Positions 39,301 to 52,035 of a stretch of 64,000 nt of DNA are shown piece after piece. The stretch spans positions 24,872,685 to 24,936,684 of the forward strand of contig BTRK01000003.1 in assembly GCA_036245805.1 (NCBI GenBank), given 5' to 3'. Position 1 is the stretch's first letter. Every line of letters starts with the position of its first letter. Source of the stretch: Pristionchus mayeri. Lineage: Eukaryota; Nematoda; Chromadorea; Rhabditida; Neodiplogasteridae. The position numbers and the translations under genes were made by a program. The notes under the pieces are model-generated. The model had not been told where the DNA came from and made no database searches. It saw only the letters and a list, made by a program, of their open reading frames with translations.

Positions 39301-42300
39301 GAATCTCAGCCTATCCATCCACACTGGGCATACAGTCACCCCTCCCCCCATCACTCGCCCTACTGCGCCCTGCAAGGGAATCTCAGCCTATCCATCCACA
39401 CTGGGCATACAGTCACCACTCTCCCCATCACTCGCCCTACTGCGCCCTGCAAGGGAATCTCAGCCTATCCATCCACACTGGGCATACAGTCACCCCTCCC
39501 CCCATCACTCGCCCTACTGCGCCCTGCAAGGGAATCTCAGCCTATCCATCCACACTGGGCATACAGTCACCACTCTCCCCATCACTCGCCCTACTGCGCC
39601 CTGCAAGGGAATCTCAGCCTATCCATCCACACTGGGCATACAGTCACCCCTCCCCCCATCACTCGCCCTACTGCGCCCTGCAAGGGAATCTCAGCCTATC
39701 CATCCACACTGGGCATACAGTCACCCCTCTCCCCATCACTCGCCCTACTGCGCCCTGCAAGGGAATCTCAGCCTATCCATCCATACTGGGAATACAGTCA
39801 CCACTCTCCCCATCACTCGCCCTACTGCGCCCTGCAAGGGAATCTCAGCCTATCCATCCACACTGGGCATACAGTCACCCCTCTCCCCATCACTCGCCCT
39901 ACTGCGCCCTGCAAGGGAATCTCAGCCTATCCATCCACACTGGGCATACAGTCACCCCTCTCCCCATCACTCGCCCTACTGCGCCCTGCAAGGGAATCTC
40001 AGCCTATCCATCCACACTGGGCATACAGTCACCCCTCTCCCCATCACTCGCCCTACTGCGCCCTGCAAGGGAATCTCAGCCTATCCATCCACACTGGGCA
40101 TACAGTCACCCCTCTCCCCATCACTCGCCCTACTGCGCCCTGCAAGGGAATCTCAGCCTATCCATCCACACTGGGCATACAGTCACCCCTCTCCCCATCA
40201 CTCGCCCTACTGCGCCCTGCAAGGGAATCTCAGCCTATCCATCCACACTGGGCATACAGTCACCCCTCTCCCCATCACTCGCCCTACTGCGCCCTGCAAG
40301 GGAATCTCAGCCTATCCATCCACACTGGGCATACAGTCACCACTCTCCCCATCACTCGCCCAGTAGGAGCCGCACGAGGCAACTCTCCCTCGTCGTGAGT
40401 GATGAGTCTCCCCCTCCCTCCCCCTCGATACCTGAATGGTTCCTCTCTCTCGCATCCTCTCCACATGCACTTGTAGTCCTTCTCGTGTTGGATGTGTTGA
40501 TGGAAGACGTGTTCCACCAGTGCCTGCATCCACCACTCGAGTAGGGAGGGGAAGGGGGGGGCATACCCTCTGGGTGGAGTAGTTCCTCTCGCAGCCCTGC
40601 CAATGGCACTGCAGTGTCTCCAGAGTCTCCACGTCGATGTCCTCACTGGATCCGCAGCTCTCGTTGTCTCTCTCTCGGTAGTAATCGGGCTTGTCGAACC
40701 TCCAACCCATCCATTCACTCCTTCCTCTCTCTTTTTTGGTTCCTTTTTTAGCATTATAGAATGAGAACCTACGAAAAACAACTACTGTCGTCATGTTAGC
40801 TCTGATGGCCAATTGATTCATTCGTGAACTCACTTCGTCGTTCCCATCTTGGGAGTATTCCCTCCTCCCAGCACTCCGATCTTCTTCGTCGATCCCAGTG
40901 GTCTCCCCCTCGGTCTTCCCACTCTCGCTTGCTGCACTGGTGCTCTCACTATCAGTGGCACGGAAGGGGCGGAGTCGAAGGATCGAGAGGAACCCGCACT
41001 CTCGCCGCATCCAAACGAGTCCATCGACTGCAAGTACAAGCTGATTTCATGCGAGCAATGGCAAAGAGGACGAGCAACTACAAAAAGAAGAAACCCGAGT
41101 ACTACCGATGACTCCCTCCCCCCCCTCCCTGCTGACCTCTTCCCTCTCTCGTGCAGTCTCCTCCTCTCTCTCTCCGACGGGACTGAGCATGGGTGCACTC
41201 GTGTTCGTCTCCTCCGTCTTACTCTCTCCCTCGTACTCTCCCTCCTCGTCGTATTGGGGGTCGAAGATGCAGGGACTCTCCACTGTCACTCCGTTATTCA
41301 CTCGATTGAGGATGTTGTTGAATCCTCTGTCGACGTACTCTTCGAATCTCTGCTGGAAGCTCCTCCCTCGTGGGCATTTCCCTGGCACCGTCGTGTACTT
41401 CCTTCCACTGTCATTGGGAGGGACTTGTAGGTAGGGCGGGATGGGCATTCCTTGGGGCAGGGCTTTCAGCAGATTCACGAGATTCGTCGCCAGAAAGAGT
41501 TCGAGAGTCACGAGGAGATTTTCCCGGAACCATCCGAATTTCTCCTCCGTCTCGACATTCGCGACGACGAACATGTAGAAGGCCATGGGGAAGTTGAGTG
41601 GATGTCCATACTCATTCTGAGCGACGGGAGTGATCGACGACTCCCCCGACGCATTCAGCAACGGCAACGGATTCACTCAAAGACATGAACATTCACCCAA
41701 TTCGATCCATACTAACACAATTTTCTTTCGATTCAATTTGGTCTTATCAACAGATTGGACGGGAAGAAAAGGAAATCGTCTGCTCTTGGAAACATATTAA
41801 GTTCAACATATTAAACAAAAAAAGGAACCTTTTCCGTGGACTCTCAAGCAGACCGAAGAGAGATAGCCATCTGAAAGGAAAGAATTCATCATTCTTTTGG
41901 TATTAATCCTTCATCTAGAAGGAAGCAAATTGGAGAAGAAAGATAGGAAGAGAAAGTAGTAAACAGGGAGGTCTCCCTCTTTTCCTTTCATTCTTTGACT
42001 TACTTCATTAATACTCTAAATATCTCCCCAAATCCTTCTTCGGTTTATTGTAAATCAATCAATTTTACTTTTGCCCGAAAAGACTCTCTAAACAATGTGG
42101 TTCATCTAAACAATTGGATGACCGATTTACAGGGAGCAATATCTAGAAATGTGGGATCCCAATTGGGATGAACGGAAAGAATGAACTAACTGAGTGTCCT
42201 CATATCTTCCTTTTCGAGAGTATTCGAAAGTTCCTCTCGAATGATCGGTTGACTGATTGGGGAGGGAAGATAAGAGAAGATGGAAGGAGGAGGTGCGAAG

Positions 42301-43241
42301 GAGGGAGAGTGAGGAAGAGACATCATTCCCAGTCCTGCAGATCGAGCCATCATCTGCTGATGCTGCAGCACTTGCTGCTGCTGTTGCATGAATTGCAGCA
42401 CACTCATTGGAGTAAACTGCAATGAAGAAAAATGAAGGAGACTGAAGAACGAAACTGCAAACGATCGATGGAAGAGGCCAGAACTAGGCCACCCTCACAA
42501 TTACTTCATCAATACGGCGATCGTCCTCCTTGTCCTTTCCATTTCGACAAGTTCCCTCTCTCTCTCTTTCTCTCTATTATCTTAGTCGGCATCGAAGACA
42601 AAATGGTGGAGTTGAGAACATTGAGAGAGGGAGGGGGGGGGGAGAGAGGGGTGATGGAAGGACAAAGTCTCCGTTTCTTTCCTTCCTCACTTACTCAAGT
42701 ACTCTGTGTGATCTTCTGAGAGACCACCAAGACGATAGACAGGGAGGGAGGGGAAGGGATGATGGGAGGGATACCTTTTCCTTCCCATCCTTCATCTCTA
42801 TCCTAAAGGAACACTGGAAGGCAAAGGATGGGAGAGTGCAAAAAGAGGGTCTATTGCGAGGGGATTGGTTCGATTGCAATCGAGGAAGGACGAGGAAGGG
42901 AAGAGATGAGAGAGGAATGAGGAAGGGAGGCGAGGCCACAACCAATATTCAATTTTAATATATGAAATAAACAAAGGGGTTTGGACGAATGTTAATAAAC
43001 TACGACTCCCTTGCCACCCTGCATATCAATAAGAATATGTCTATGATTAGCTTAAGCGCTGAGAGAGCTAGATACTGCAGTAGGAAAGAGAGGAGAGGTA
43101 CAATGAATGGAAGGGCAGCGAAAGGTACAACTCAGGGGGATCAAAGATCATCAGATCCATGCATAACAATGGAGAAGGAACTCACATTTGCATTCCTGCC
43201 CCCTTGACCATCAGCCTGCATTATCCCCGTGACTCCTCCTG

Positions 43242-43276
<35 letters not shown>

Positions 43277-46200
43277 TCAGGAGCATCTGTAAGATGACGA
43301 TCACTAGACTGGCAAGTGAAGCTGACCTGTGAGTGGGAAGTTCTCAGTCGGAGTCTGGCCAGGAGAGGACTTGCACAAAGCAACTGAAAGGAGAGATAAT
43401 CTGATGAGGAAAGACTGCTAATCACTAATCGAATCAATGGGATATGAGGGATGGAGGCCCTCCCATGGAGGATTGCACCTTCCCTTCCATCCTTCAGTTT
43501 GCACTAGTCGAAAGAGAGCGAACAAGGGAAGAGAAGGGAAGGAAAGTGATGGAGAAGAGAATAGAGAGAGAGACGGCTAGACGAATGAAAAGAACTGAGT
43601 TGCGAAGGATGGAAGAGAAGAGATGAGAAAGGACGGAGAGAGGAAAGAGGGAAGAGGGAGGGGGGAAGGAGAGATGAGAACTCTCCCTCCACTCTCAAGA
43701 GACAAAGTAGAGAAGGATAGAAAAGATCGAAAATGGGAGGGCGGAATGGAGAGGGTGGAATGAGGTAGAGAAGAAGAAAGAAGAGACATCTGGGGAGGAA
43801 GGAGAGAGACGGAAAGTGGAGGAAGAAGGGGGGGAGTGATCTCCCCATTCTGGTCTACCCATATTAGAGAGGTTAACTGATTGGGAGCCGTATATATTAA
43901 ATCAAGGTGATGCGAGTCTCTCGCTCATCTCAATGGATATGATACATTAAGGAGAAGAGGGAGGAGAAGAGATCAACCCATTCAGCCTATACAATACACA
44001 ACTCATTATGCAGAACCATTCCACCATCTAGAGATAGGGCAATAAAATAGAAGAGAATGGGGGAGTAGACAGGGAAGAGAGAAAAGGCCTTAGAAGTACG
44101 GTGAAAGGAACGAGAAGTGATACTTTTGCTGCTCACGGGAAGAGAACACTGAATAACCGATTATTAAACTGAGAAGAGACAGGTGGGGATTGTAGAGGGG
44201 AAGGAGAAGATAGGGAGGGGAGTGTTGTTGGAGGTAGACCACCCCCAGGACAAGACGACCAAAGAAAAAATGGAAGATGAGAAAGAGGAGAGGAGGGAGG
44301 AGAGGTGGAGTGGATAAGGACTACGTCAAGCAATGTAGGGGTAAAAGTCTCTCTATGGTAGAGAGATGAATTGATAGAGAGAAGAGAAAGGAGGAGAGAA
44401 GAGGAGATGGAAGAGGGAAGTGAAGGGCAGGCACGGAGAGAGAGAGAGAGCAGTCGATGAGATGAACAGAGGGAAAAATGACTGCATGTTGCAGTCGAAG
44501 ATGGCGAGCGGATTGAGAGAGCAGCAGAGAGAAGAGAGAGGGAGAGGAGGCAGAGGAGGGAGGGGTGGGGAGAGGAGAGGAGGAGTGAGGGCAGAAGGGG
44601 AGGTGAAAGGGGTATAGAAGGTTTATTGCATTCTGCCCATTTATACATCTAGTTATTAAGATATTAGATGTGTCAAGATTAGCATTTGTCTACCGTAATC
44701 ATGCACGATCGGATAGTAAATGAGGGGGGAGGGGGGGGGGGACCACCGGGAGGGGAAGAGTGTTTGCGAAAGGAAGGGAGGTGGAAAGGGTAGGGGTGAG
44801 TAATGTTGTGACTGTAGAAGAGAAGGATGGTCCGTGAGAAGAAGAGAACAGCCGCCGGGTGGTTGCAATATCGAGAGAGGACTCCCCATCTCCTTCCCTC
44901 CCTCCCCCCTCTCGCCCCTCCCCTCCCCCCTCTCCTGCTCACAAAAAGTGCTGCTGTCTCCCTTCCTTCTCCCCACTCGATCAATTCCACTGATAAACCT
45001 CCCCACTCAAGGACACAGTCGACAAGCTTCTCTCCACTACACCTCCATCTCATGCCCTCCCCAATCATCGATCGAGATATCAAGAACCCCCCCCCCCCCC
45101 TACCTACTCCTCTTCTACCTCTGACGGAGGGTCCGATTAGACACATCGCTACCCTTTCTCAATGAGAAAGAGGCTCGCTATGCATCAATCAACTAAGCAA
45201 AAAATGTAGAGGAAAGAGAAGGAAGGGAAGAGGGAGGGAACGAAACAAAGAATGAGATACCCCTAGAATGGGGTAGAGAGGGGAATCAACCTCCCCATGT
45301 TGAATAGATTCAATGGGAGAGAAGGTGGAACGGAAGGATACGGTATGAAGAAAATCGGGAATGATGTGAGTCGATATAAAAAATGGTCGATTGAAGTCTG
45401 CTGTGTGGCTTATGCGCTTCATTAAAAAATGAAAAAAATGGTAGTGGTGAAGAGGGAGATAAGGGAAGACTTCTTCTCTCTCAAACTGACTCCAACCATT
45501 AGCAGTGAAGACTGAACAAGTGGGAAAGATCAAGAGAAGCGCAAAGGGAAGAAGAGAGATGGGGGAATGCCCACTCCTTCCTTCCACTGGATACGGTAGG
45601 AGGTGGAGACTAAATTTATTCCCAACCCCGCAACTTCGCCTTCCTTGCTATCTCACTGTGCAATGGGATGATTACCCCTCTATGGCCGTAGATTCGTCCC
45701 CATTGAGTGGCAACTAACTGTCCGGGGGGTGGAATGCAAGAGATCTATTTCACCCCCCCCCCCCTCCCTCCCTTCTACCTACACTCTAGAAGAAGAAAGG
45801 AAAAGAGAGGGGAGAGAGAGAGAGAGAAGGGGAGTCTCACTTTGATTCCCCTTTGCCTGCCCTCTCCATTCTCTACCTTCACACAGATAAAGTTGAGACG
45901 AGAGGGAGAGGGAGGGCGATACGCAACATTCCTCTCCCTCGTTCCCCCCTTCCCTCTCTGCGAGAGGAGGGAGGAGAATGGACGAGGAGAGAGAGAGGAG
46001 GAGGGAGGAGCGTCTGAGAAAGATAAGAGGGGAGAGAGGCAACTGATTAGGAGAATCAAGTGAGATTATATAATCCTAGGGGATAAAACAAAAAAAGGCT
46101 GAAGGGATGGGTGTAGACACATGGGAGGTGGAAGGAAGAGAGGGGGTGGCCGTATCCCTCGATACAAAGAGACGAGGATATCTTTCGTCTTCCTTGTCGG

Positions 46201-48459
46201 GGTGGCTAATCGACACATAAATCGTCACTGTCATGGTACAGGCGCCAAAGAGGAGTCACTTAGGAAGGAGCGAGGAGAGGAGAAGGAAGGGAGGGCAGGG
46301 AGGGGGGGGGGTGGAGGAGGAGGAGGAGGAGGAGGAGGAAGGGAGGAGGGGGCAGGTAGTATCCCACACACCAACGGATATCTCACCAGATAGGACTGAG
46401 CACTCACTTCTCCAAATGCTGCATTATTACCCCCCTCCTCCTCCTCTCTCTCCTACCATCCTTCTATCCTAACGCAGCTCTCTCCCGCCATTTTCTCACC
46501 CTGTTTTTACTCAAACTACGAACTGGGCAGACGAAGGATGAAAAGGAAGGGAAGGAAGAGGCAAATTTGGAGGGAAAGTAGCTGAGGGTGAGAATGTTTA
46601 TGAAAGAGAGTCGAGAAAGGACCATTCATCAACAGTCCATCCATAAGAATACTCCCTTCTGAGGGAGACTCTCACTGTACCCTCTTCCCTCTCCTCCTCC
46701 CCCCTCCTCACTTCCCTTTGTTCTACTCCTCTCAACTGAACTACACATTACAGTAGATTGAATGAGCCCCGGATAGATTACTCTCCCTCTCTCTATCCTT
46801 CTACGATTTTATCTAATTGAACTTGTCCATGTCAGTCAGGTACTACAAGAGTAGATAACATCCCTCGAGTCATACCGTATTCCCCGTTTAATCCCCGATG
46901 CAAACAAGGGGGTCTGCCATGGACGCATACTGTAGGTGGGGTTTCGAGGGGCGAATACTGTAGGTGGGATTTCTTGAGGTAAGGATACTGTAGATGGGGT
47001 TTCTCGAGGGAGGGATACTGTAGGTGGGGTTTCGAGGGAGGGATACAGTAGGTGGGATTTCTCGAGGTAAGGATACTGTAGATGGGGGGTTTCTAAAGGG
47101 AGGTATACAGTAGGTGGGGTCTCTCGAGGGAGGCCTACTGTATGTGGGATTTCTCGAGGGAGGGATACTGAAGGTGGGGTCTCTCGCGGAGGCATACTGT
47201 ATGTGGGATTTCACGAGGGAGGCATACTGTAGGTGGGTATCTCGAGGGAGGCATACTGTAGGTGGGGTATCTCTAGAGAGGCGTACTGTAGGCGAGGTGT
47301 CTCGAGGGAGGCAGAGTGAGCAAGTGGGAATGAATGAGGGGAAGAGGTGGACGGAGGTAGGGAAGAGTATCAGTTAGTGATAACCAGTGGGAAGAGGGCG
47401 AGATCGCAACACTCACAATGAAGTCACGATGGGGTAGATAAGAGAGGGAAGGAAGGACCCAGTCGAGAGAACACCAACAGAACAATCATTACAGAACACA
47501 GCCGCCGATCTATCTCATCAACCAAACCATTGATTATTTCGATGAAACTCGAAAAGAGAAAGAAGAGGAGAGAAGAATGAGAAGGGTGCCAATTAACCTA
47601 CCCAGTGTAAGACACGTCCAAAAAAGAGTGAGATAGGGAGAAGCGTGAGGGAGACACTCGCAACTACCATTTCTGCCCAGTCAAGGGAGGGAGGAAGAGA
47701 CCAGAAAAAGAAGTATTCATCCAGAGAGCCTTGACTCAAGAATCTATGCATCTATCGCATCTTATCTTGCAGCACTCCATGAAAGAACTGTTAATTCGTA
47801 GCATCTTTACATTCTCTCTCTCTCTCTTTTACATTTTCATATTCCCTCCGTCCCCCTCACTCGCTCTCCCAGATTGGACTGCGAGAGTAGACAATATTTG
47901 ATATTCGATACACCTCCATTCTCTTCTATCAGAATAAGAGAGAGAAGTTCCCAAAGGAAGTAAAATCATTGAATGTTTAACGCATCCTCAGTGGCCGCCA
48001 CATAATTTTTAATGTATCGAGTGTTCTATTAACTAATCAAGTATGAAAATAAAGAGACTGACATGCTTCCTCAATAGATAGTCCAGCTTTGACTGCACAT
48101 AGAAGGGTCTCCGTCCAAGAGAAATGAGAGGGCCGACAATCAGAGGGAGACGAGTCATCTGAATATAATCCCAATTACCCCAATACTACCACCATTCCAG
48201 AGCACGCTCATTTGGTACACGTGGATGAGTGACTGCTGATGGTAGAGTACTCACGGGGATTGGTCTCTCCCTTGGAGGGAGTAACTCGCTCCTTCTTCAC
48301 TCCCTCTCTACTCTTCCCCTCACTGCTACTGTTTCTCTTCCTCTTGTTGGGTGTTGATTCCATCGAGGGAGAGGAGGGGGGCAGGGATGACTTGGAGGAG
48401 GAGGGCGAGGAGGAGGAGGGACAACTCACTCGAGATCCATCCCAATTCGACGACGATGA
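36319..48459 (-). CDS. tra-1: TRA-1/GLI zinc-finger transcription factor, 5' end open
   Basis: GLI-family DNA-binding regulator; in nematodes TRA-1 is the terminal sex-determination factor. All five C2H2 fingers are present: [13 protein letters not shown] (exon ending 40567), the second finger in 40432-40523 ([14 protein letters not shown]) and 38921-38984 ([17 protein letters not shown]), two in 38568-38732 ([37 protein letters not shown]) and the fifth in 38364-38499 ([18 protein letters not shown]). An RRRHK stretch follows (38210-38307). C-terminal exons are acidic and low-complexity, ending EEQKDDN at 36319. Upstream exons keep phase: about 41047-41677, 42191-42416 (Gln-rich, [15 protein letters not shown]), 43186-43238, 43327-43383 and 48255-48459 (Ser-rich with NKRKRN). 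No start codon was found, so more exons may lie beyond 48459. The finger 2 to finger 3 intron contains the 77-bp array. Confidence 0.9.
38981..40366. repeat. 18-copy, 77-bp tandem array inside tra-1
   Basis: The word CGCCCTGCAAGGGAATCTCA recurs at exact 77-bp spacing from 38981 to 40290, giving 18 units (1,386 bp) with no length change; only a few substitutions (for example CCCCCC/CTCCCC and CCCC/CACT) vary. The array fills nearly all of the intron 38985-40431. On the tra-1 strand each unit ends with the same acceptor as the real exon. On the + strand two frames stay open across it (over 500 codons), an artefact of the repeat. Confidence 0.97.
46925..47316. repeat. About 13-copy, 34-bp degenerate tandem array
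   Basis: Units of the type ATACTGTAGGTGGGGTTTCT followed by CGAGGGAGG repeat about thirteen times with substitutions and 1-4 bp length changes. The array lies in the 4.9-kb upstream intron of tra-1. Its core TACTGTAG word is also scattered singly elsewhere in the window. Confidence 0.9.
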
Positions 48460-48671
48460 CTGCAATCAACCATCACCCACTCACACAACCATAACGCTAA
48501 CGGGGAAGGGTCTTCGTAGCTCTATCTACTGCATACGACAAATATTATATAGTTGGATGTCCACTCATCCGAGTCGTAATGAGACGAAATACACCGTAGC
48601 CTCCTACCCCCGACCAATTGGAAACCAAAAATTAAGAATATTTTGGGAGGATGGGAGGAGTTCCATAAAAT

Positions 48672-49336
48672 CAGTTACTCGGGTTTCTTTCCCGCGCGAT
48701 AAAGTGAATGCCCACTCCCGTGCACAGTGGGATCAGTTAGAACCCTCGTAACACCTCAGTATAATCCAACCTCCCAATTTCTTATATATCTTTTACAAAG
48801 GGAGAGTATAGATTGGTAGTGACCCTGTGGACTACTATAATGCTGCTTGTAGTGAGCAGTCTCGACCATAGTCTCCTCTCATCTCCCACTCTTTGCACGT
48901 TCTCCATTCTGTGCCCTTACCCTAATTGTAATACTAGTTTATTCAAAAGCAAGTAAAAGATATGATCTGACTGCCTTACTCTATGCGATGTGAGTGACAA
49001 TAATTGAGCATCTATCGCTTGCCCATTTTTTAAAGAGAAAGGCTTTACAAAAAGAGACTAATTACAATTTCATCTATTTTTCGAAATGCAATATACAGTA
49101 TGAATAACTGCATGGACATGGCCAAGTGGCCGGGAAGGTACGGGGGTTTCATTGCGATGTGGTGAAAGAAAAGGGGAGAGGGGGAGGGAAAGGGGTCTTC
49201 AGCGGGTGAGGGGGGGGGGACGGTGGCCATATGGAGAAATCTTCTGTGTATCTGTTCCCCGCACACATCAATCACTTAAACAATGCTTCTCTCATTTCAC
49301 CACTGTGGTGCGCGGGAAAGAAACCCGAGTAACTGC
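48672..49336. repeat. Perfect 26-bp inverted repeats 613 bp apart
   Basis: The sequence starting CAGTTACTCGGGTTTC at 48672-48697 recurs exactly as its complement at 49311-49336. The interior has no recognised gene. Matching target-site duplications were not found. It may be a non-autonomous DNA transposon upstream of the recognised tra-1 exons. Confidence 0.7.
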
Positions 49337-49838
49337 CATCCTTTCATCTAGAAGCAAAGGCAGTTGAGACAAGAGAGACACCCATTCCACATTTGTCAAT
49401 CTTTACAGTCTCACTCCATCTAGAGCCATCCCGATTAACACTAATCATGCTGTTCAATACCTTTAAGGTTTTATTTGCGTATTCCAAACCCTTGGAATCT
49501 CTCTAACCCGTGTATTACCCCCAGTCGTCGTCTTTTCCCCTTCTCTTATTGCGAGTCATCTTCATCTCTGTTTCACTCCATTTTCACTCTATCTTCCATC
49601 TTTTATCCTCCCTCCTCCTCCCTAATTCTTCTTATTGGGCACGTCTACCTCCCTCCCTCACCTCCTTCTCTTTACATTCAAATAAAATGTCACCATTTAA
49701 TAAGGTTTTTACAATATCCTAAAATTTGATTAATCAAACCCCTATTTATTTTTCTCTTATAAAATTATATATTTCTAAAGAGTAAAGACAAATTTTTATA
49801 TGTCAAAAAATATTTTCTTTATAATCTTCGTCTGACAC

Positions 49839-50338
49839 NNNNNNNNNNNNNNNNNNNNNNNNNNNNNNNNNNNNNNNNNNNNNNNNNNNNNNNNNNNNNN
49901 NNNNNNNNNNNNNNNNNNNNNNNNNNNNNNNNNNNNNNNNNNNNNNNNNNNNNNNNNNNNNNNNNNNNNNNNNNNNNNNNNNNNNNNNNNNNNNNNNNNN
50001 NNNNNNNNNNNNNNNNNNNNNNNNNNNNNNNNNNNNNNNNNNNNNNNNNNNNNNNNNNNNNNNNNNNNNNNNNNNNNNNNNNNNNNNNNNNNNNNNNNNN
50101 NNNNNNNNNNNNNNNNNNNNNNNNNNNNNNNNNNNNNNNNNNNNNNNNNNNNNNNNNNNNNNNNNNNNNNNNNNNNNNNNNNNNNNNNNNNNNNNNNNNN
50201 NNNNNNNNNNNNNNNNNNNNNNNNNNNNNNNNNNNNNNNNNNNNNNNNNNNNNNNNNNNNNNNNNNNNNNNNNNNNNNNNNNNNNNNNNNNNNNNNNNNN
50301 NNNNNNNNNNNNNNNNNNNNNNNNNNNNNNNNNNNNNN
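49839..50338. other. Assembly gap, 500 N
   Basis: Exactly 500 N, the usual placeholder for a gap of unknown size. Any frame crossing it is meaningless. The cadherin exons to its right probably continue into or across it. Confidence 1.
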
Positions 50339-50511
50339 GTTTCTGACCTGCAGTCTTCCTCTCCTCTACTTCCAATATATCACACTCTCCCCATTAATCA
50401 AGTCACTAAATATAATAGATGTATGTAGATGTATGATTTATGTAGGAACAAACAATAAGGTACTCTAATTGTAATAAGTATGACGGTGGTTGGTTGATGG
50501 GTAGTACTGAC

Positions 50512-52035
50512 AGTAGACTGATCTGTCCACTCCTCGGATCGAATAGAATCCTGTGATCTCCTCTCGATACTCCATATCTCACTCCTTCATTCGACAACGG
50601 AATTCGGCCTATCAATTGGCCTGGAGAAGCATCTGCAATCCATTCTCACTCTTCCCGCACAATTCGCACCCCCATGATTACTGTACAAAAAAGCCTGGCA
50701 GAACCAGTGAGTGAGACCCTTCCCTTCCCCCCCCCCCCCTCCCTCATCAAAGAGAATGGAGGGAGAATCTCCCTTTCGGGTTGGTGACAGTCTTGAGGGA
50801 CTCATTCTTCTTCTCTCATCACACAATCATGTGTTAAGAGGCAGCTTAAGAGGGAAAGGAGGAAAGGGGAGGGAGGGGGGGGGGCGACCAGGTGGAGGTG
50901 GAAAGAGAGGGAGATTGTATCGGGCATACGGGGTCATCCATCCAATCTGATTCATGGAGAGAGCTATGAAATTATGAGATTCTTTTTTTCCACTCGGTAG
51001 AAAAGGGAGAAATTCCAATGGGAAGAGACACCAACAACCCGTTAACTCGCACGCAAAAGTAGCAAGCAAAATAGAAAATAACGAGTATTATTGAAAGAGT
51101 TGTAAATGCGAGTGATTGGATTACCTTCGGAGACTGAGAATCGGAAGTGATCTTCCCTGAAGGAATGAAGAGAAGGAAAAAGGATGAAGAGCAGAAGGAA
51201 GATCATCGATCACTCATTCACTCACTACCATTCTAAGATATGCCTCTGAAAACGAAAGGTTCTAACGCGAGATGAATATGTGCAATGAACGCTAATAGAA
51301 GGATGACACAGATACTGTAATGATAGAAAAAGTGGGAACAGTGGGATTAACAGAGGATTGAGGAAGGTAAGGATGAGAAGGATGGAAGGATTCCCCGAGG
51401 AGATGACACGAGGAGATAGGAATAATGAAGGAGTGAGAAGATCGAAGGAGGGAGATCATTATCGAAGGAAGAAAACGATGAAGAGAGATGGAGGACGAAG
51501 AGGAAGAAGTCAGATGGAATGATGGGAGACAACGGAAGGGAATAAAGAGTACGGGCAGAATAATGAGTGATGCTTAGGGGGAGGGCAACAATGGAGCATG
51601 GATGGAAAGGGAAGGGGACCTCACCTTGCCTCCACTCAACCAGGTGTTCCTCTCTCGTCTATTCCATCCCAATCACAGCCAATGAAACGAGGAGACAACC
51701 CTCTCTCCCCCTCCCTCTCTCCCCAGTCCTCCCCCTCCCTCCTCCCCCAATAGTCAGCCTTGGACTATAGCAATAGTTTCCGGGGCATGGATTTATTCTT
51801 TCCCCGATCGCTATTATAATTGTAGCACACCAGAAAAGAGACATGACCAAGAGGCGCAAACTTACCTGCTCACTCCAATTACAGAGGGGCAATTAGGAGG
51901 ATGAACCAGCCAACTGACCAGATACCGCTCCAATATAGTGATAGCCACTTACATCACCAATTAACATACGGATAATAGGGTGGTGGACGAAATGTAATCG
52001 TGGATTGATCCATCTGCGCATCCCTCCATAGCCTC
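50512..52035 (-). CDS. Cadherin-superfamily fragment, both ends open
   Basis: Calcium-dependent adhesion receptor fragment. Exon 51125-51156 (EDHFRFSVSE) joins in phase to exon 50512-50632, giving a classic cadherin-repeat run: DASPGQLIGRIPLSNE then RILFDPRSGQISLL, which fits the pattern ENAPVGT-V...F-ID..TG-I. A likely upstream exon at 51958-52035 reads STITFRPPPYYPYVN, as expected before a cadherin repeat. No signal peptide or TM exon was found, and the 500-N gap lies downstream of the last exon. The gene is probably much larger and mostly lost to the gap or unrecognised. FAT- or flamingo-type cadherins are alternatives that cannot be separated here. Confidence 0.65.

Noticed and set aside
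38981..40366. Array considered as a CRISPR
   Set aside because: Units are contiguous with no unique spacers, and the sequence is eukaryotic.
38825..40544. Two + strand open frames of more than 500 codons
   Set aside because: They are produced by the 77-bp array, which lacks stops in those frames; the array is an intron of tra-1 on the other strand.
43504..44648. Long low-complexity - strand frames
   Set aside because: Polypurine/polypyrimidine bias within the large tra-1 intron; no splice-consistent product.
49803..50375. 190-codon frame across the N run
   Set aside because: It exists only because N codons contain no stop.
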